From: Shouchella shacheensis
GTDB taxonomy: Bacteria > Bacillota > Bacilli > Bacillales > Bacillaceae_D
DNA length: 64,000 bases
Direction of reading: 5' to 3'
NCBI RefSeq assembly: GCF_001484965.1
Contig: NZ_LLYY01000025.1
Coordinates: forward strand, 1-64,000
In this document: piece by piece, positions 54,248 to 63,702 of the stretch
Layout: each line of letters starts with the position of its first letter
Numbering within the stretch: the first letter of the stretch is position 1
The notes under the pieces: generated by a model
The model's input: only the letters and a program-made list of their open reading frames with translations
Database searches by the model: none
What the model was told of the DNA's origin: nothing
Made by a program: the position numbers and the translations under genes

Positions 54248-54886
54248 TTATGATAACGGATAGTGCTTAAGAAAGTAAACAAGCGCCTGCAATTCGATCG
54301 CTAAATCAATATGATGGACGCGTATATGATCCGGCACCGACAAACGAACAGGTGTGAAATTGAGAATACCGCTAATTCCCACTTCAACCAAACGGTCGGC
54401 AATCTTTTGCGCTTGCCCAGCCGGAACGGTTAAAACGGCAATGGAAACATCCTCCGTACTGCCTTCACTTATCTCGTTCCAATTTAGAATGGGGACGCCG
54501 CCCACTTCAGTCCCAATTTTTTCAAGGTCGATGTCGTACGCCTTTGTAATTTCCGTACTATTGTTTTTCGAAAAATTATACTGCAGAAGCGCCGTCCCTA
54601 GATTACCCACCCCAACAAGCATCACATGGGAGCGCTCGTCCTGGTCGAGCTTTTTTCTAAAAAAGGAAAGCAGGTAGGAGACGTTATAGCCGTATCCTTT
54701 TTTTCCCAGATCCCCAAAATAGGAAAAATCCCTTCTGATCGTTGCAGAATCCACCTTTACCGCATGGCTCAGCTCGGTTGATGAGACCCGCTCTTTTCCG
54801 GACGCATGTAAGTTCTCCAGAGAGCGATAATAAAGCGGCAGGCGTTTTGCTGTTGCCTGTGGAATCTTCAGTTGTTCAGATTTCAT
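54248..54886 (-). CDS. rex: Redox-sensing transcriptional repressor Rex
   Basis: 212 residues: an N-terminal winged helix ([18 protein letters not shown], then [24 protein letters not shown]) and a Rossmann NAD(H) domain with [11 protein letters not shown]. It represses fermentation and respiration genes when NADH is low. The order rex-tatA-tatC matches the B. subtilis ydiH-tatAy-tatCy block. Confidence 0.95.
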   Translation of the reverse strand: MKSEQLKIPQATAKRLPLYYRSLENLHASGKERVSSTELSHAVKVDSATIRRDFSYFGDLGKKGYGYNVSYLLSFFRKKLDQDERSHVMLVGVGNLGTALLQYNFSKNNSTEITKAYDIDLEKIGTEVGGVPILNWNEISEGSTEDVSIAVLTVPAGQAQKIADRLVEVGISGILNFTPVRLSVPDHIRVHHIDLAIELQALVYFLKHYPLS

Positions 54887-55055
54887 GTCTGCCCCTTTCT
54901 GCTTCCCCCGGACAGCCTCCGCTTGGATTCTCTTCTATTGTACACTATTTTGGCCAAAATGAAAGAGCGATCACCCCTCCGATGCTTGGGATTTCATTCA
55001 CTTTGATGTAAACTAAGGAGAGTTACGAATACTGTTTATAGGGATGGACGTCTTT

Positions 55056-56972
55056 ATGATTGTACTACAATGTGTGAATGTCACCAAAGCGTTCGGCGCA
55101 GAACCAGTGCTAGAGCGTGTGAAGCTAGAGGTTTCCTCCAAGGATCGCGTCTCTCTCGTTGGTCGAAACGGGGCGGGCAAGTCTACGCTTCTCAAAATTA
55201 TTGCTGGCGAGCTCTCTCATGATAGCGGTGAAATCATGCTCCCGAAAGATGTCGAATTTGGCTACCTGGCTCAACACACGGGTCTTGATTCGAAGCGCTC
55301 CATTTGGGAGGAGATGCTCCATGTCTTTGATCATCTTCGAGGAATGGAGAAGACGCTGCGCTCGCTTGAGGAACAGATGTCAGACCCTTTGGTTCTTGCG
55401 GATCACACACGCTATGAAAAACTATTAAGTGAATATGATCTTCTACAAGTCGCCTTTAAAGATCAAGGTGGCTATCAATATGAAGCCGATATTCGCAGTG
55501 TCCTTGCCGGTCTCCATTTCCAGGACTTTGATTATACCACCACGATTGACTCTCTTAGCGGCGGGCAAAAGACGCGGCTTGCGCTGGCAAAGCTGCTTCT
55601 CTCGAAACCGGATCTCCTCATCCTCGATGAGCCTACCAACCACTTGGACATGGCGACGCTCTCCTGGCTGGAGCAGTATTTATCCGGTTACCCCGGGGCG
55701 CTCTTGATCGTCTCTCATGACCGTTACTTTCTTGACAAGCTTGCGACAAGCGTTGTTGAACTGTCAAGACAGCGTACGATTCGTTTCCCAGGAAACTATA
55801 GCGCTTATCTTGACGAAAAAGCGAGGCGCTATGAACAAGACATGAAACTTTACGAGAAGCAGCAAGAAGAAATCACCAAGCTCGAGACGTTTGTGGCCAA
55901 AAATATTGTTCGCGCCTCCACAACGAAGCGTGCACAGAGCAAGCGCAAGCAGCTTGAGAAGATAGACCGGCTTACGCGCCCGGATGCCGAGGAAAAGTCC
56001 GCCTCCTTTTCTTTTGACATCAAAAAACAAACCGGTCATGAAGTTCTTCGCGCGAGCGACCTAAGCGTCGCCTTTTCGGACGTGCCCGTTTTTTCCCATT
56101 TAAACCTAGCGCTGACTCGTGGTGAGAGCGTCGCTATGATTGGCGAAAACGGAGCCGGAAAGTCGACGCTCCTCAAAGCAATCGCTAAGCAACTCACTCC
56201 GGCCTCCGGCGAGATTTTTCTCGGAAGCAACGTCACGGTTGGCTACTATGACCAGGAACAGGCCAAACTGACAAGCAAGAAGACCGTGCTCCATGAACTA
56301 TGGGACGAGCATTCAAGCATTGCCGAAAAAGACATTCGCTCGGTCCTTGGTCAGTTTTTATTCAGCGGAGATGATGTCTTCAAGCCTGTAACGGCACTCA
56401 GCGGCGGAGAAAAAGCGAGGCTTGCCCTTGCCAAGCTCATGCTTGAGAAGGCCAATCTTCTCATTCTTGATGAGCCGACCAACCATCTGGACCTAGACGC
56501 CAAAGAAATTCTCGAAGCCGCTCTTATTGACTACCCGGGGACAATTCTCTTCGTCTCCCATGACCGCTACTTTGTTAATCGCATTGCCAGTCGCGTGATC
56601 GAAATGGCGGCAGGAGAGGCCACTACGTATCTTGGCGATTATGATTACTACGTTGAGAAAAAAGCGGAAATGGCCGAGCGCGCGGCATTGGTGGAAGAAG
56701 AGACAGTGCCAACCGAAAGCAAGAGCGAAAAGACGAGTTTTCAAGAAGACAAAGAAACAAAGCGACTGCAACGACAAAAACAGCGCCGCATCGCCTCCAT
56801 TGAAGAGGAGATGGAATCGCTGGAGAAAGCAATTGTGGAGTCGGAAACGGCGCTGACCCACCCTGATATTTACTCCGATCATGTGCGTGCTGCGGAACTT
56901 CAGAAAGAAATCCACGCCCAAAATGAAGCGCTTGAAGCGCTGATGGAGGAATGGGAAGAGCTTCAGCAGTGA
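55056..56972 (+). CDS. ydiF: ABC-F family ATPase (YdiF-like)
   Basis: About 638 residues: two ABC domains (Walker A GRNGAGKST and GENGAGKST, signatures LSGGQKTRLALAK and LSGGEKARLALAK, Walker B LLILDEPTNHLD twice) joined by a charged linker, plus a C-terminal coiled coil. There are no membrane segments. Ribosome-associated translation factor of the ABC-F class. ATG at 55056 has AGGGATGG eight bases upstream; 55044 is an alternative. Divergent from rex. Confidence 0.92.
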   Translation: MIVLQCVNVTKAFGAEPVLERVKLEVSSKDRVSLVGRNGAGKSTLLKIIAGELSHDSGEIMLPKDVEFGYLAQHTGLDSKRSIWEEMLHVFDHLRGMEKTLRSLEEQMSDPLVLADHTRYEKLLSEYDLLQVAFKDQGGYQYEADIRSVLAGLHFQDFDYTTTIDSLSGGQKTRLALAKLLLSKPDLLILDEPTNHLDMATLSWLEQYLSGYPGALLIVSHDRYFLDKLATSVVELSRQRTIRFPGNYSAYLDEKARRYEQDMKLYEKQQEEITKLETFVAKNIVRASTTKRAQSKRKQLEKIDRLTRPDAEEKSASFSFDIKKQTGHEVLRASDLSVAFSDVPVFSHLNLALTRGESVAMIGENGAGKSTLLKAIAKQLTPASGEIFLGSNVTVGYYDQEQAKLTSKKTVLHELWDEHSSIAEKDIRSVLGQFLFSGDDVFKPVTALSGGEKARLALAKLMLEKANLLILDEPTNHLDLDAKEILEAALIDYPGTILFVSHDRYFVNRIASRVIEMAAGEATTYLGDYDYYVEKKAEMAERAALVEEETVPTESKSEKTSFQEDKETKRLQRQKQRRIASIEEEMESLEKAIVESETALTHPDIYSDHVRAAELQKEIHAQNEALEALMEEWEELQQ

Positions 56973-57019
56973 GTTGCACCGGCCGAAGACCGTATCAGGA
57001 AGACTGCTCTTATTTAGTC

Positions 57020-57057
57020 AAGGCTGTAACATAAGCCCATTATGTTACAGCTTTTTT
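57020..57057. terminator. Terminator between the ABC-F gene and the convergent membrane gene
   Basis: GCTGTAACATA, loop, TATGTTACAGC then TTTTTT: perfect 11-bp stem. It abuts the stop of the minus-strand gene, so it may serve both. Confidence 0.85.
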
Positions 57058-59116
57058 ATGGTAGTTTCTCCCGTCCGGCTCGTAACAACCACCAATAACT
57101 ATACACAGAAACCAGCGTGTACATCGCTCCCGCCGCTGCAACAACGCCAGAATCATTCAGAAGCAGTAGGCCAATGGCGCACGCGACGCCCGTTTGCAGA
57201 AAGAGCCGCTCGCTCTGGTTCAGAAACGCCACTCCTCTTCTCCATCTTAAAAGGAGGAGCAGAAGCACACTGACGACAAGCAACAAGGACCATCTTGAGT
57301 GAAGAAGCAACTTTGCATTCAATGACATTTTCCGGACCATCGTATCCCAAATATACGACCAATCGCCGCTCGCCATCCGGCCGAACCCCGCAGCAATATG
57401 CGTAGGAGCCCTGCCAAACTGTAGCAAATACAAGCCCCCCAGTAGTGCAAGCCCCCCGCCCACTCCCCATAGGATCCACCATCTCCCATTTCCCATTTTC
57501 CAGAACAAGAAAAGCACACTCAGCCCGAAGGCCAGCATCGCCCCCGCGTTCGCGCCAAGTGAATTGGCCCCGAGTACGACGAGCAGCAAAGTGGCAAGCA
57601 CAGCCTTGCTTCCTCTTCTCCGCAAACAGCCAAGCACAAAAAGTCCAGCCACACAGAAAAATCCTGCGTACTCGTTGCCGATGCCGTAGTAGCGGGCGCC
57701 AACGATTGGGTCATAGCCAAGAAAAGAGCGCTTCGCAAGCGGTGACCCTATCGCTACATCGATCGTGACGACGGCGATGAGGGCTAGAAAAATAAGGAGA
57801 AGCGGACGGTCGTTATAGAGCGTAAGGAAGAGACCTAAGAAAAGGGAGAACCCGACCATCATGGCGACGACCCAAGGAAGGCTGAGCCACTGGAGCGCAT
57901 AGCCAGACAGCAAAAGGGGCAGGGGGGAGACTACTCCTGCTAACGCCAGAACGCGGAGGACTCGGGACCCCTCGTCCCTCTTCCAGTGGATGAAAGCCCC
58001 ACCCACGGATAACGCAGCGACCGCCACCAGCGAGTAGAGGTACGCCTTAAGCACAGGGGCACGGTTTTCTGCCACCTTCTTGATGAGCTCAACCGTCTCA
58101 AAAAGTCGCCTCCCCTCTTCTTCCACGACCTCAATCTCGTACCCCACTTCTTGTTCCGAGCGCTCCAACCCAAACTGCTGACGAACAAAAGGAAGGAAGT
58201 CGAGATTGCTTACGATTCCTGTTTGTCTTGTGGTCTTTGAGGTGACTATCCCCCCGTTGACCTTCTCATTCCAATAAAAAACCGGAGCCAAACGATCGAA
58301 TTGCTTGTACGCTTCCTCATGCATCATCGGGGAGAGAAGGAGAAGATGATCTGGTTGAGCGTCACGCTGAAGCTCAGCCACAAAGGCCTCGATAGCTTTA
58401 AGCCTAGCATTATGCTCCGACTCAAAAGCAGCAGGATTCTCTCCCTCTTTGGTCGCATAAAGGCGATGAAGATCCCCCCACTCAATCACTGTAAACGAGG
58501 GGCCTTCTTTTGCACGAGCCGCTTCAAGCAAAAACGGCCCATTCATTTCGATTCCCCTTGCGGCCTCGCTCGACTTCTTCACCGCAGAGGCGATTGCTCC
58601 CGACGTTTGCCCCTTTTCATCCATTGCCAGCAGTGCCCCGTAGTGAGTATCGCTATGGCCGTAATAGCTCGTCTCGATTCCAGCCTGCTTCAATCTCTGC
58701 GCAAAATAGCCAGGCGTTGCGCGGTGCCTTGTGGCCTGATTCTCCGCGACGAATTCCGGAAAATCAAGGGCGTGCACGTGCTCCCTCTCCTCGATATGGA
58801 GGGAACTGGGGGTGACAGCCTTTCTCCCCGCGCTGAGTGTCGCCATGCTTGAGGCTAGATCTCGCCCTCCCGCTGTACGAATGTTCATGGCACCTTTGGC
58901 CGCCTCGCGCCACAGTTCTCTCTCTTGGCCCTCCTCTAATAACCACTGACTGTCGGCAAAAGATAATCCGGGCACAAGAATCACAATGATTTGCTTCTCA
59001 GAAGCGAGCGGTTGAGCCAAGGATTCTCCTGTGGAAGAAATGTCCACAACCACTAGCAAACACGAGAATACGATAAGACGAAGAGCATGCGCCATATTGC
59101 GTTTAAATTCCGACAT
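57056..59116 (-). CDS. Large membrane protein with extracytoplasmic phosphatase-superfamily-like domain
   Basis: About 686 residues. A signal-anchor is followed by a roughly 330-residue outer domain resembling the alkaline phosphatase/sulfatase fold (IIVILVPGLSFAD, then HALDFPEF and YYGHSDTHYGALLAMDEKG), with the metal ligands not all obvious. Some 10 membrane helices follow, containing GYDPIVGARYYGIGNEYAG and GANSLGANAGA. I know this architecture only as uncharacterised membrane proteins of Firmicutes and Actinobacteria. The start is uncertain. It is inserted between tsaD and ydiF, which adjoin in B. subtilis. Confidence 0.7.
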   Translation of the reverse strand: MSEFKRNMAHALRLIVFSCLLVVVDISSTGESLAQPLASEKQIIVILVPGLSFADSQWLLEEGQERELWREAAKGAMNIRTAGGRDLASSMATLSAGRKAVTPSSLHIEEREHVHALDFPEFVAENQATRHRATPGYFAQRLKQAGIETSYYGHSDTHYGALLAMDEKGQTSGAIASAVKKSSEAARGIEMNGPFLLEAARAKEGPSFTVIEWGDLHRLYATKEGENPAAFESEHNARLKAIEAFVAELQRDAQPDHLLLLSPMMHEEAYKQFDRLAPVFYWNEKVNGGIVTSKTTRQTGIVSNLDFLPFVRQQFGLERSEQEVGYEIEVVEEEGRRLFETVELIKKVAENRAPVLKAYLYSLVAVAALSVGGAFIHWKRDEGSRVLRVLALAGVVSPLPLLLSGYALQWLSLPWVVAMMVGFSLFLGLFLTLYNDRPLLLIFLALIAVVTIDVAIGSPLAKRSFLGYDPIVGARYYGIGNEYAGFFCVAGLFVLGCLRRRGSKAVLATLLLVVLGANSLGANAGAMLAFGLSVLFLFWKMGNGRWWILWGVGGGLALLGGLYLLQFGRAPTHIAAGFGRMASGDWSYIWDTMVRKMSLNAKLLLHSRWSLLLVVSVLLLLLLRWRRGVAFLNQSERLFLQTGVACAIGLLLLNDSGVVAAAGAMYTLVSVYSYWWLLRAGREKLP

Positions 59117-59292
59117 ATCCACATCACCCACAGGGTTATTCACAGAAAAATCACTTGCTAACAGTGATGTACCAAGTTATACACACAATCAACAATTCAT
59201 TCATGTCCACGATCCCCTTATGACCTCACTTTTATTAAGAGAGTCTCTAGTTATTAACAAAACCCACAAAATTGTGGATAACATTGTGCACA
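59115..59292. promoter_or_regulatory. DnaA-box cluster
   Basis: Three perfect TTATNCACA boxes: TTATTCACA at 59136-59144 (+), TTATACACA at 59177-59185 (+) and TTATCCACA at 59273-59281 (-). Two near-matches are ATATCCACA at 59115-59123 and TTGTGCACA at 59284-59292. It lies between tsaD and the membrane-protein gene. I recall DnaA-bound clusters near gcp (tsaD) in B. subtilis; a binding or titration site is likely. Confidence 0.7.
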
Positions 59293-59340
59293 CAAAAAAA
59301 CTGCTCACCGGTAGCTTTCACTCCTGCGAGCAGTTTTACT
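59293..59340 (-). terminator. tsaD terminator
   Basis: Minus strand AAAACTGCTC, 21-base loop, GAGCAGTTTT followed by further T. Confidence 0.8.
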
Positions 59341-59343
59341 CAT

Positions 59344-60360
59344 CTAATAAGATCTGAGCGGCATTCCAGGCCTGGCGTTCATGGCCATATCTGAGAAATG
59401 CCCCTTTTTGTACATCATGCTTGCGCACGCCCCAATCATTGCGGCATTGTCTGTACACAGCGACAAAGGTGGCACGATTACATCCACGTTTTCCCCTTCA
59501 AATGTCTCTTTGAGAGAGGAACGCAATCCTTTATTCGCCGCCACTCCTCCAGCAAGAAGGACTTGCTTTACGCCATAAGCCTTGGCCGCTCTCTCTGTTT
59601 TCACGGTTAGTACCTCAATGACGCTCTCCTGAAAGCCTCTTGCTAAGGCTGCTTTATCCACCTCTGCCCCCCGCTGCTTCTGATTGTGGAGCGTGTTGAT
59701 GACCGCTGATTTTAACCCGCTGAAGCTAAAATCATAGCTTTCCTTTTCCAGCCAGGCTCTTGGAAGCTTGATGCTCTCCTTACTCTCTGCGGCAAGGCGG
59801 TCCACCTGCGGGCCTCCCGGATAAGGCAGCCCAAGCGTGCGGGCGACTTTATCATAGGCTTCGCCTACCGCATCGTCCCGTGTCTGGCCAATCACTTCAA
59901 AAAGGCCCTCTTCTTCCATATAAATGAATTCCGTATGTCCACCAGAGACAACAAGCGCCAAAGCAGGAAATTCGAGTGGACGTACGAGTTGGTTGGCATA
60001 AATATGACCAGCGATATGGTGGACTCCAATCAGCGGCAGTCCATGCGCAAAGGCCAGCGCTTTCGCTGTCTCCACGCCAATTAAGAGCGCACCCACGAGC
60101 CCCGGTCCTTCTGTTACGCTCACCGCCGCAAGGTCCGCATAGGAGATGTCGGCCTGTTCCATGGCTTCTTCAACGACCCGCGTCATTTGTTCGACATGGT
60201 GGCGAGAAGCCACTTCCGGGACAACACCTCCAAAGCGAGCATGGCTCTCCATTTGCGAGGCCACGACGTTTGCGCGAATGAGCTTGCCCTCTTCAATCAC
60301 CGCCGCCGATGTTTCGTCACAGCTTGTTTCAATTGCTAAAATGAGTTCCTTACGTTCCAT
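59344..60360 (-). CDS. tsaD: tRNA N6-adenosine threonylcarbamoyltransferase TsaD
   Basis: 338 residues. The ASKHA ATPase fold has [14 protein letters not shown] at the N-terminus, the metal-binding [12 protein letters not shown] and [11 protein letters not shown], and [12 protein letters not shown]. With TsaB and TsaE (both in this operon) it makes t6A37 in ANN-decoding tRNAs. The start overlaps the rimI stop by 11 bp. Confidence 0.97.
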   Translation of the reverse strand: MERKELILAIETSCDETSAAVIEEGKLIRANVVASQMESHARFGGVVPEVASRHHVEQMTRVVEEAMEQADISYADLAAVSVTEGPGLVGALLIGVETAKALAFAHGLPLIGVHHIAGHIYANQLVRPLEFPALALVVSGGHTEFIYMEEEGLFEVIGQTRDDAVGEAYDKVARTLGLPYPGGPQVDRLAAESKESIKLPRAWLEKESYDFSFSGLKSAVINTLHNQKQRGAEVDKAALARGFQESVIEVLTVKTERAAKAYGVKQVLLAGGVAANKGLRSSLKETFEGENVDVIVPPLSLCTDNAAMIGACASMMYKKGHFSDMAMNARPGMPLRSY

Positions 60361-60823
60361 GCATCTCCACCCACATCACCCACGCATCCTCGTAGTTGTC
60401 TGCGTAGTAATTTTTCCGGACGCCACCTTTTTCAAACCCTAGTTTTTTGTAAAGAGCTTGAGCGACATGATTCGACGCTCGCACCTCTAAAGATAACGTC
60501 CGCGTCCCCATGCCTTTTAAAAGTTCCATCACATAGCGCAGCATCCATTCCCCAAACTTTTGTCCGCGGTAGGCGGAATGAATCGCGATATTTGTGATTT
60601 GCGCTTCATCCATGACCTTCCAAACCCCGCAGTAACCGATAATCCGCGTCCCCCATTCGAACACAACGTAGTGGGCAAATTTATTCGCCCGTAGCTCTGA
60701 TTCAAAGGCTTCGCGTTTCCAAGGCGCTGTAAACGCATCCCGCTCCACGTCCATCACAGCATTAATATCATCCATTGTCATTATGCGAATCGACGCTTCG
60801 TTACTGACCTTTTGATTGTGCAC
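60350..60823 (-). CDS. rimI: Ribosomal-protein-alanine N-acetyltransferase (GNAT)
   Basis: About 157 residues. [24 protein letters not shown] begins the domain; GNAT motif A is [18 protein letters not shown], followed by [25 protein letters not shown]. The start is the GTG at 60823 inside the 3' end of tsaB (23-bp overlap), with GGAGG about 11 bases upstream. Acetylates N-terminal alanine, classically of ribosomal protein bS18. Confidence 0.92.
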   Translation of the reverse strand: MHNQKVSNEASIRIMTMDDINAVMDVERDAFTAPWKREAFESELRANKFAHYVVFEWGTRIIGYCGVWKVMDEAQITNIAIHSAYRGQKFGEWMLRYVMELLKGMGTRTLSLEVRASNHVAQALYKKLGFEKGGVRKNYYADNYEDAWVMWVEMHGT

Positions 60824-61505
60824 GATGCCATTTCGCCTCCGCCTCAGCCAACTGCAAATACGTCGGCGTAAAATCATGGACCGATGCGACTGCTTCCCTC
60901 TCCAGCCCAAGCATCGCAAGGGATCCAGGGCGATATCCTGCGAGTTTCTCCGGCGGGAAGAAAGCTCGCTCCCCAAGTGAGGCTTCAATCGCCTCCCGAT
61001 GAAGGCGCACGTCCTCCCCAAGAAAGAGGAAATCTCCTTCCATATCCTTCAAACCTTCAAGCCAGTCATCTCTTGTGGTCAGTCGCTCCTCGCTTACACA
61101 AGAGAGCTGGTTCCAGTCACTGCGATAAAGAGCCGTATACCACTGATCGCGCCTCGCATCAATTATCGGAACAATATTTCCCTTAAAGTATTGCCCAGCC
61201 TGTGCCATAGCTTCTAGCGTTGACACCCCTACAAGCGGGAGGGAGAGCGACCAGGCAAGCGTCTTCGCCGTCGTTACCGCAATCCTTACCCCTGTATAGG
61301 ACCCGGGCCCTCGCGCAACAACGATTCTGTCCAAATCCTGTGGCTTCATTTCAAGGTCGGCTAACAGCTGCCGGGTGGCTGGCATGAGCCTCGTGGCATG
61401 GTTTTTCTTCACATTCGTCATGAATTCGCCAAGCATCTGATGTTCGTTTGCTACCGCTACGCGGAGCACATAGGTCGATGTGTCAATGGCCAGCGTGTTA
61501 TTCAT
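60801..61505 (-). CDS. tsaB: tRNA threonylcarbamoyladenosine biosynthesis protein TsaB
   Basis: 234 residues. TLAIDTSTYVLRVAV at the N-terminus, then VARGPGSYTGVRIAVTTAKTLAWSLSLPLVGVSTLEAMA, are diagnostic. Inactive paralogue of TsaD that scaffolds the TsaBDE complex. The ATG overlaps the tsaE stop by four bases. Confidence 0.96.
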   Translation of the reverse strand: MNNTLAIDTSTYVLRVAVANEHQMLGEFMTNVKKNHATRLMPATRQLLADLEMKPQDLDRIVVARGPGSYTGVRIAVTTAKTLAWSLSLPLVGVSTLEAMAQAGQYFKGNIVPIIDARRDQWYTALYRSDWNQLSCVSEERLTTRDDWLEGLKDMEGDFLFLGEDVRLHREAIEASLGERAFFPPEKLAGYRPGSLAMLGLEREAVASVHDFTPTYLQLAEAEAKWHRAQSKGQ

Positions 61506-61957
61506 AGCGAAAACTCCTTTAGTAAGCGTTCGTAGCGCTCGCCCTGCGCTTTAAAAACGAGCAGACGCTTGTCTTCACCGAGATGTCTCAGGCTGCACGT
61601 CAGTTTTTCCTTTGGCAGCTGTTGCTCCATCAAATGAGCCCACTCCACCACGGACACCCCGTCTCCTTGAAAATATTCCTCGAGCCCAAGCTCCTCGTCT
61701 TCTTCCGTTAGACGGTAAACATCCATATGGTAAAGCGGCAGCTGGCCTGAATACTCTTTGATAATCGTGAAGGTCGGGCTATTCACAACAGTTTTAACGC
61801 CAAGACCCGCCGCAAGCCCCTTTGTAAAATGGGTTTTCCCTGCCCCTAAGTCGCCTTCGAGCGTTAGCACATCTCCTGCTTGTAAGAGGCCAGCCAACGT
61901 CTCTGCGAGCGCCATAGTTTCCTCGACAGAATTTGTGCTGCATTCGATTGTTTTCAT
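61502..61957 (-). CDS. tsaE: tRNA threonylcarbamoyladenosine biosynthesis ATPase TsaE
   Basis: 151 residues. Walker A is GDLGAGKTHFTKG, then NSPTFTIIKEYSG and HMDVYRL. Start at 61957 (MKTIECSTNSVEETMALAE), four bases past the thiL stop. ATPase that resets the TsaB-TsaD complex. Confidence 0.95.
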   Translation of the reverse strand: MKTIECSTNSVEETMALAETLAGLLQAGDVLTLEGDLGAGKTHFTKGLAAGLGVKTVVNSPTFTIIKEYSGQLPLYHMDVYRLTEEDEELGLEEYFQGDGVSVVEWAHLMEQQLPKEKLTCSLRHLGEDKRLLVFKAQGERYERLLKEFSL

Positions 61958-61961
61958 CTTA

Positions 61962-62954
61962 TCACCCACGCCTAAAATGGTTATAGCCCGCTTTGTCAAG
62001 GCGCCGCTTTTCTTCCCTTGTCCAAAGATAAACAGCTGCAGGTCCCTCTTCGACATAGCCTATTTCCAAAAAAGAAAGGCCGGAGCGCTTCCCAACGGCT
62101 TTCAACTGCTCATAATCTTCACGACCCATCGTGCCCACCAGCTGGAAGTCCTCTCCTCCATTGAGTGCAAAATCGACTCTTTGCCGATAGGAGAACGGCA
62201 GCCCGTGAGAAGGGATAAGCGGAAGCCACTCTTCTTTAAGAATCATTGTTTTCTCGCTTGCCTCCGCAAGCTCTATCGCTTCACTCGCCAGTCCATCGCT
62301 AATGTCATTTAGCGCAATTCGACATCCGCGTTCAGCCATCACGCGACCTGCCTGAACCTGCCCTTCCGGCTCTTGGTGCTTTTTAATGACGGCCTTCTCT
62401 TCTTCGCTGAACGTTCCCGAACGCGTACGCTCAAGCAACAGCTCTAGCCCTGCGGCTGAAGCCCCTAACTCCCCTGTGACAAAGACAATATCTCCAGCCT
62501 TCGCATTGCTTCTACGTAGCGCTTGATCACGCCTCACCGTACCAATGGCTGTTATGGTGATCACAAGCGATTCGTTCGCAGCTGTCGTGTCTCCACCAAT
62601 CAGATCCATGCCTAGTTCAGCCGCTAGCTCGTTCATTCCCCTGTAAAGCTCCGTTAACTCCTCATTCTTCCACGTTGGAGGGATCGCCAGGGAGACAAGA
62701 TAAAATGCTGGATTCGCACCCATGGCCGCCAAGTCACTGACATTAATCGCCAGCGCTTTTCGCCCAATCTGAAAAGGAGTCAACGTATCGCGGCGAAAAT
62801 GAATGCCTTCGACCATCGTATCCACACATACCACTTCGTCACTGTCGCTTTTCCCCACATAAACCGCCGCGTCGTCGCCTATGCCAACTTTTAAGCGATT
62901 TTGCAAAGTCTCTTTAGGAGCAACGGACGAAATAAAAGCAAACTCATCTTCCAT
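61962..62954 (-). CDS. thiL: Thiamine-monophosphate kinase
   Basis: 330 residues. GIGDDAAVYVG, VDTMVEGIHF, LIGGDTTAANESLVITITAIG and ALNDISDGLASEAIEL are ThiL/PurM-fold signatures. Makes thiamine diphosphate from thiamine monophosphate. First gene of the thiL-tsaE-tsaB-rimI-tsaD operon, as in B. subtilis ydiA-ydiE; AAGGAGAG precedes the ATG. Confidence 0.96.
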   Translation of the reverse strand: MEDEFAFISSVAPKETLQNRLKVGIGDDAAVYVGKSDSDEVVCVDTMVEGIHFRRDTLTPFQIGRKALAINVSDLAAMGANPAFYLVSLAIPPTWKNEELTELYRGMNELAAELGMDLIGGDTTAANESLVITITAIGTVRRDQALRRSNAKAGDIVFVTGELGASAAGLELLLERTRSGTFSEEEKAVIKKHQEPEGQVQAGRVMAERGCRIALNDISDGLASEAIELAEASEKTMILKEEWLPLIPSHGLPFSYRQRVDFALNGGEDFQLVGTMGREDYEQLKAVGKRSGLSFLEIGYVEEGPAAVYLWTREEKRRLDKAGYNHFRRG

Positions 62955-63048
62955 GCTGCGCTCTCCTTACCTGTTCGATTCATCTTACACAGTATAGCCA
63001 ATAGACCGGTTCCCGTACCACATCATAGCGTCAAAACAGTACCGAAAT

Positions 63049-63163
63049 GCGTAGGCGGGTTGGTCAGGAGCGAGAATTTTGGAGACCTGACAAAAGGAAT
63101 CCCGGTTTTGGATTACGTTGTCGGGGCGAAAAATCTCGACGCTTCTACCCGCCGCAGCTAGAC
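63049..63163 (+). repeat. Type A repeat
   Basis: Near-consensus A element in the thiL-tRNA gap, joined by AATACCGAAAT to the following type B copy. Confidence 0.9.
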
Positions 63164-63174
63164 AATACCGAAAT

Positions 63175-63290
63175 GCGTAGGTGCCCTGCTCACGAGCGAC
63201 AAGTTCTGGAAGAACGGCAGGATCAAGCCCGCCCTTTGGCTTGATCTGGCGGTCTGAAGAAACCTCGAGCGAGTGGCGCCGCAGCTAGAC
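63175..63290 (+). repeat. Type B repeat
   Basis: B element with the GATCAAGCC/GGCTTGATC central hairpin, ending GCGCCGCAGCTAGAC. The next base begins the T-tract (minus strand) of the tRNA terminator. Confidence 0.9.
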
Positions 63291-63320
63291 AAAAAAACTG
63301 AAGCATCTGCCTCAGTTTTT
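63291..63320 (-). terminator. Terminator after the tRNA gene
   Basis: Minus strand AAAAACTGA, loop, TCAGTTTTTTT; 13 bp after the tRNA 3' end. Confidence 0.8.
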
Positions 63321-63332
63321 GAACGGTTGGTA

Positions 63333-63406
<74 letters not shown>

Positions 63407-63531
63407 TCGATATTAAGGATGCTTATAGTGCTTGCTTATTCTAATAGAAGACTGTCTCTTCCTCTGCAAGTTTCGCTTCGCAGTGGATGCGTCGAGACAA
63501 CTCGATGTTTTTTCAAGGAAGTAACGCTCGT

Positions 63532-63590
63532 TGCTCCACCCCGTTGTGCTTGTTTATTTTGCTAAGAAAGTCTTTCTTCATCGCCACAAA
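63532..63590 (-). pseudogene. Fragment of a duplicated tRNA-Met 5' region
   Basis: TGCTCCACCCCG (63532-63543) repeats the 5' end of the tRNA gene. The adjoining TGTGCTTGTTTATTTTGCTAAG resembles AGTGCTTGCTTATTCTAATA upstream of the intact tRNA. It looks like a decayed copy of tRNA plus upstream flank. Confidence 0.4.
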
Positions 63591-63662
63591 ATAAATATAC
63601 CATACCCTATAACCAAATGCAAGGTTATCTGCAACTTTCTTTGTACACTTGATTTGTCATGG

Positions 63663-63702
63663 AGAAGAAGGCTTCCTTCACGCGAGGAAGCCTTCTTTTT
63701 TA
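63663..63702. terminator. Terminator hairpin at the end of the trans-sulfuration gene
   Basis: AAGAAGGCTTCCT, loop TCACGCG, AGGAAGCCTTCTT with T6 on the plus strand and A6 giving a partial T-tract on the minus strand. Confidence 0.75.
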
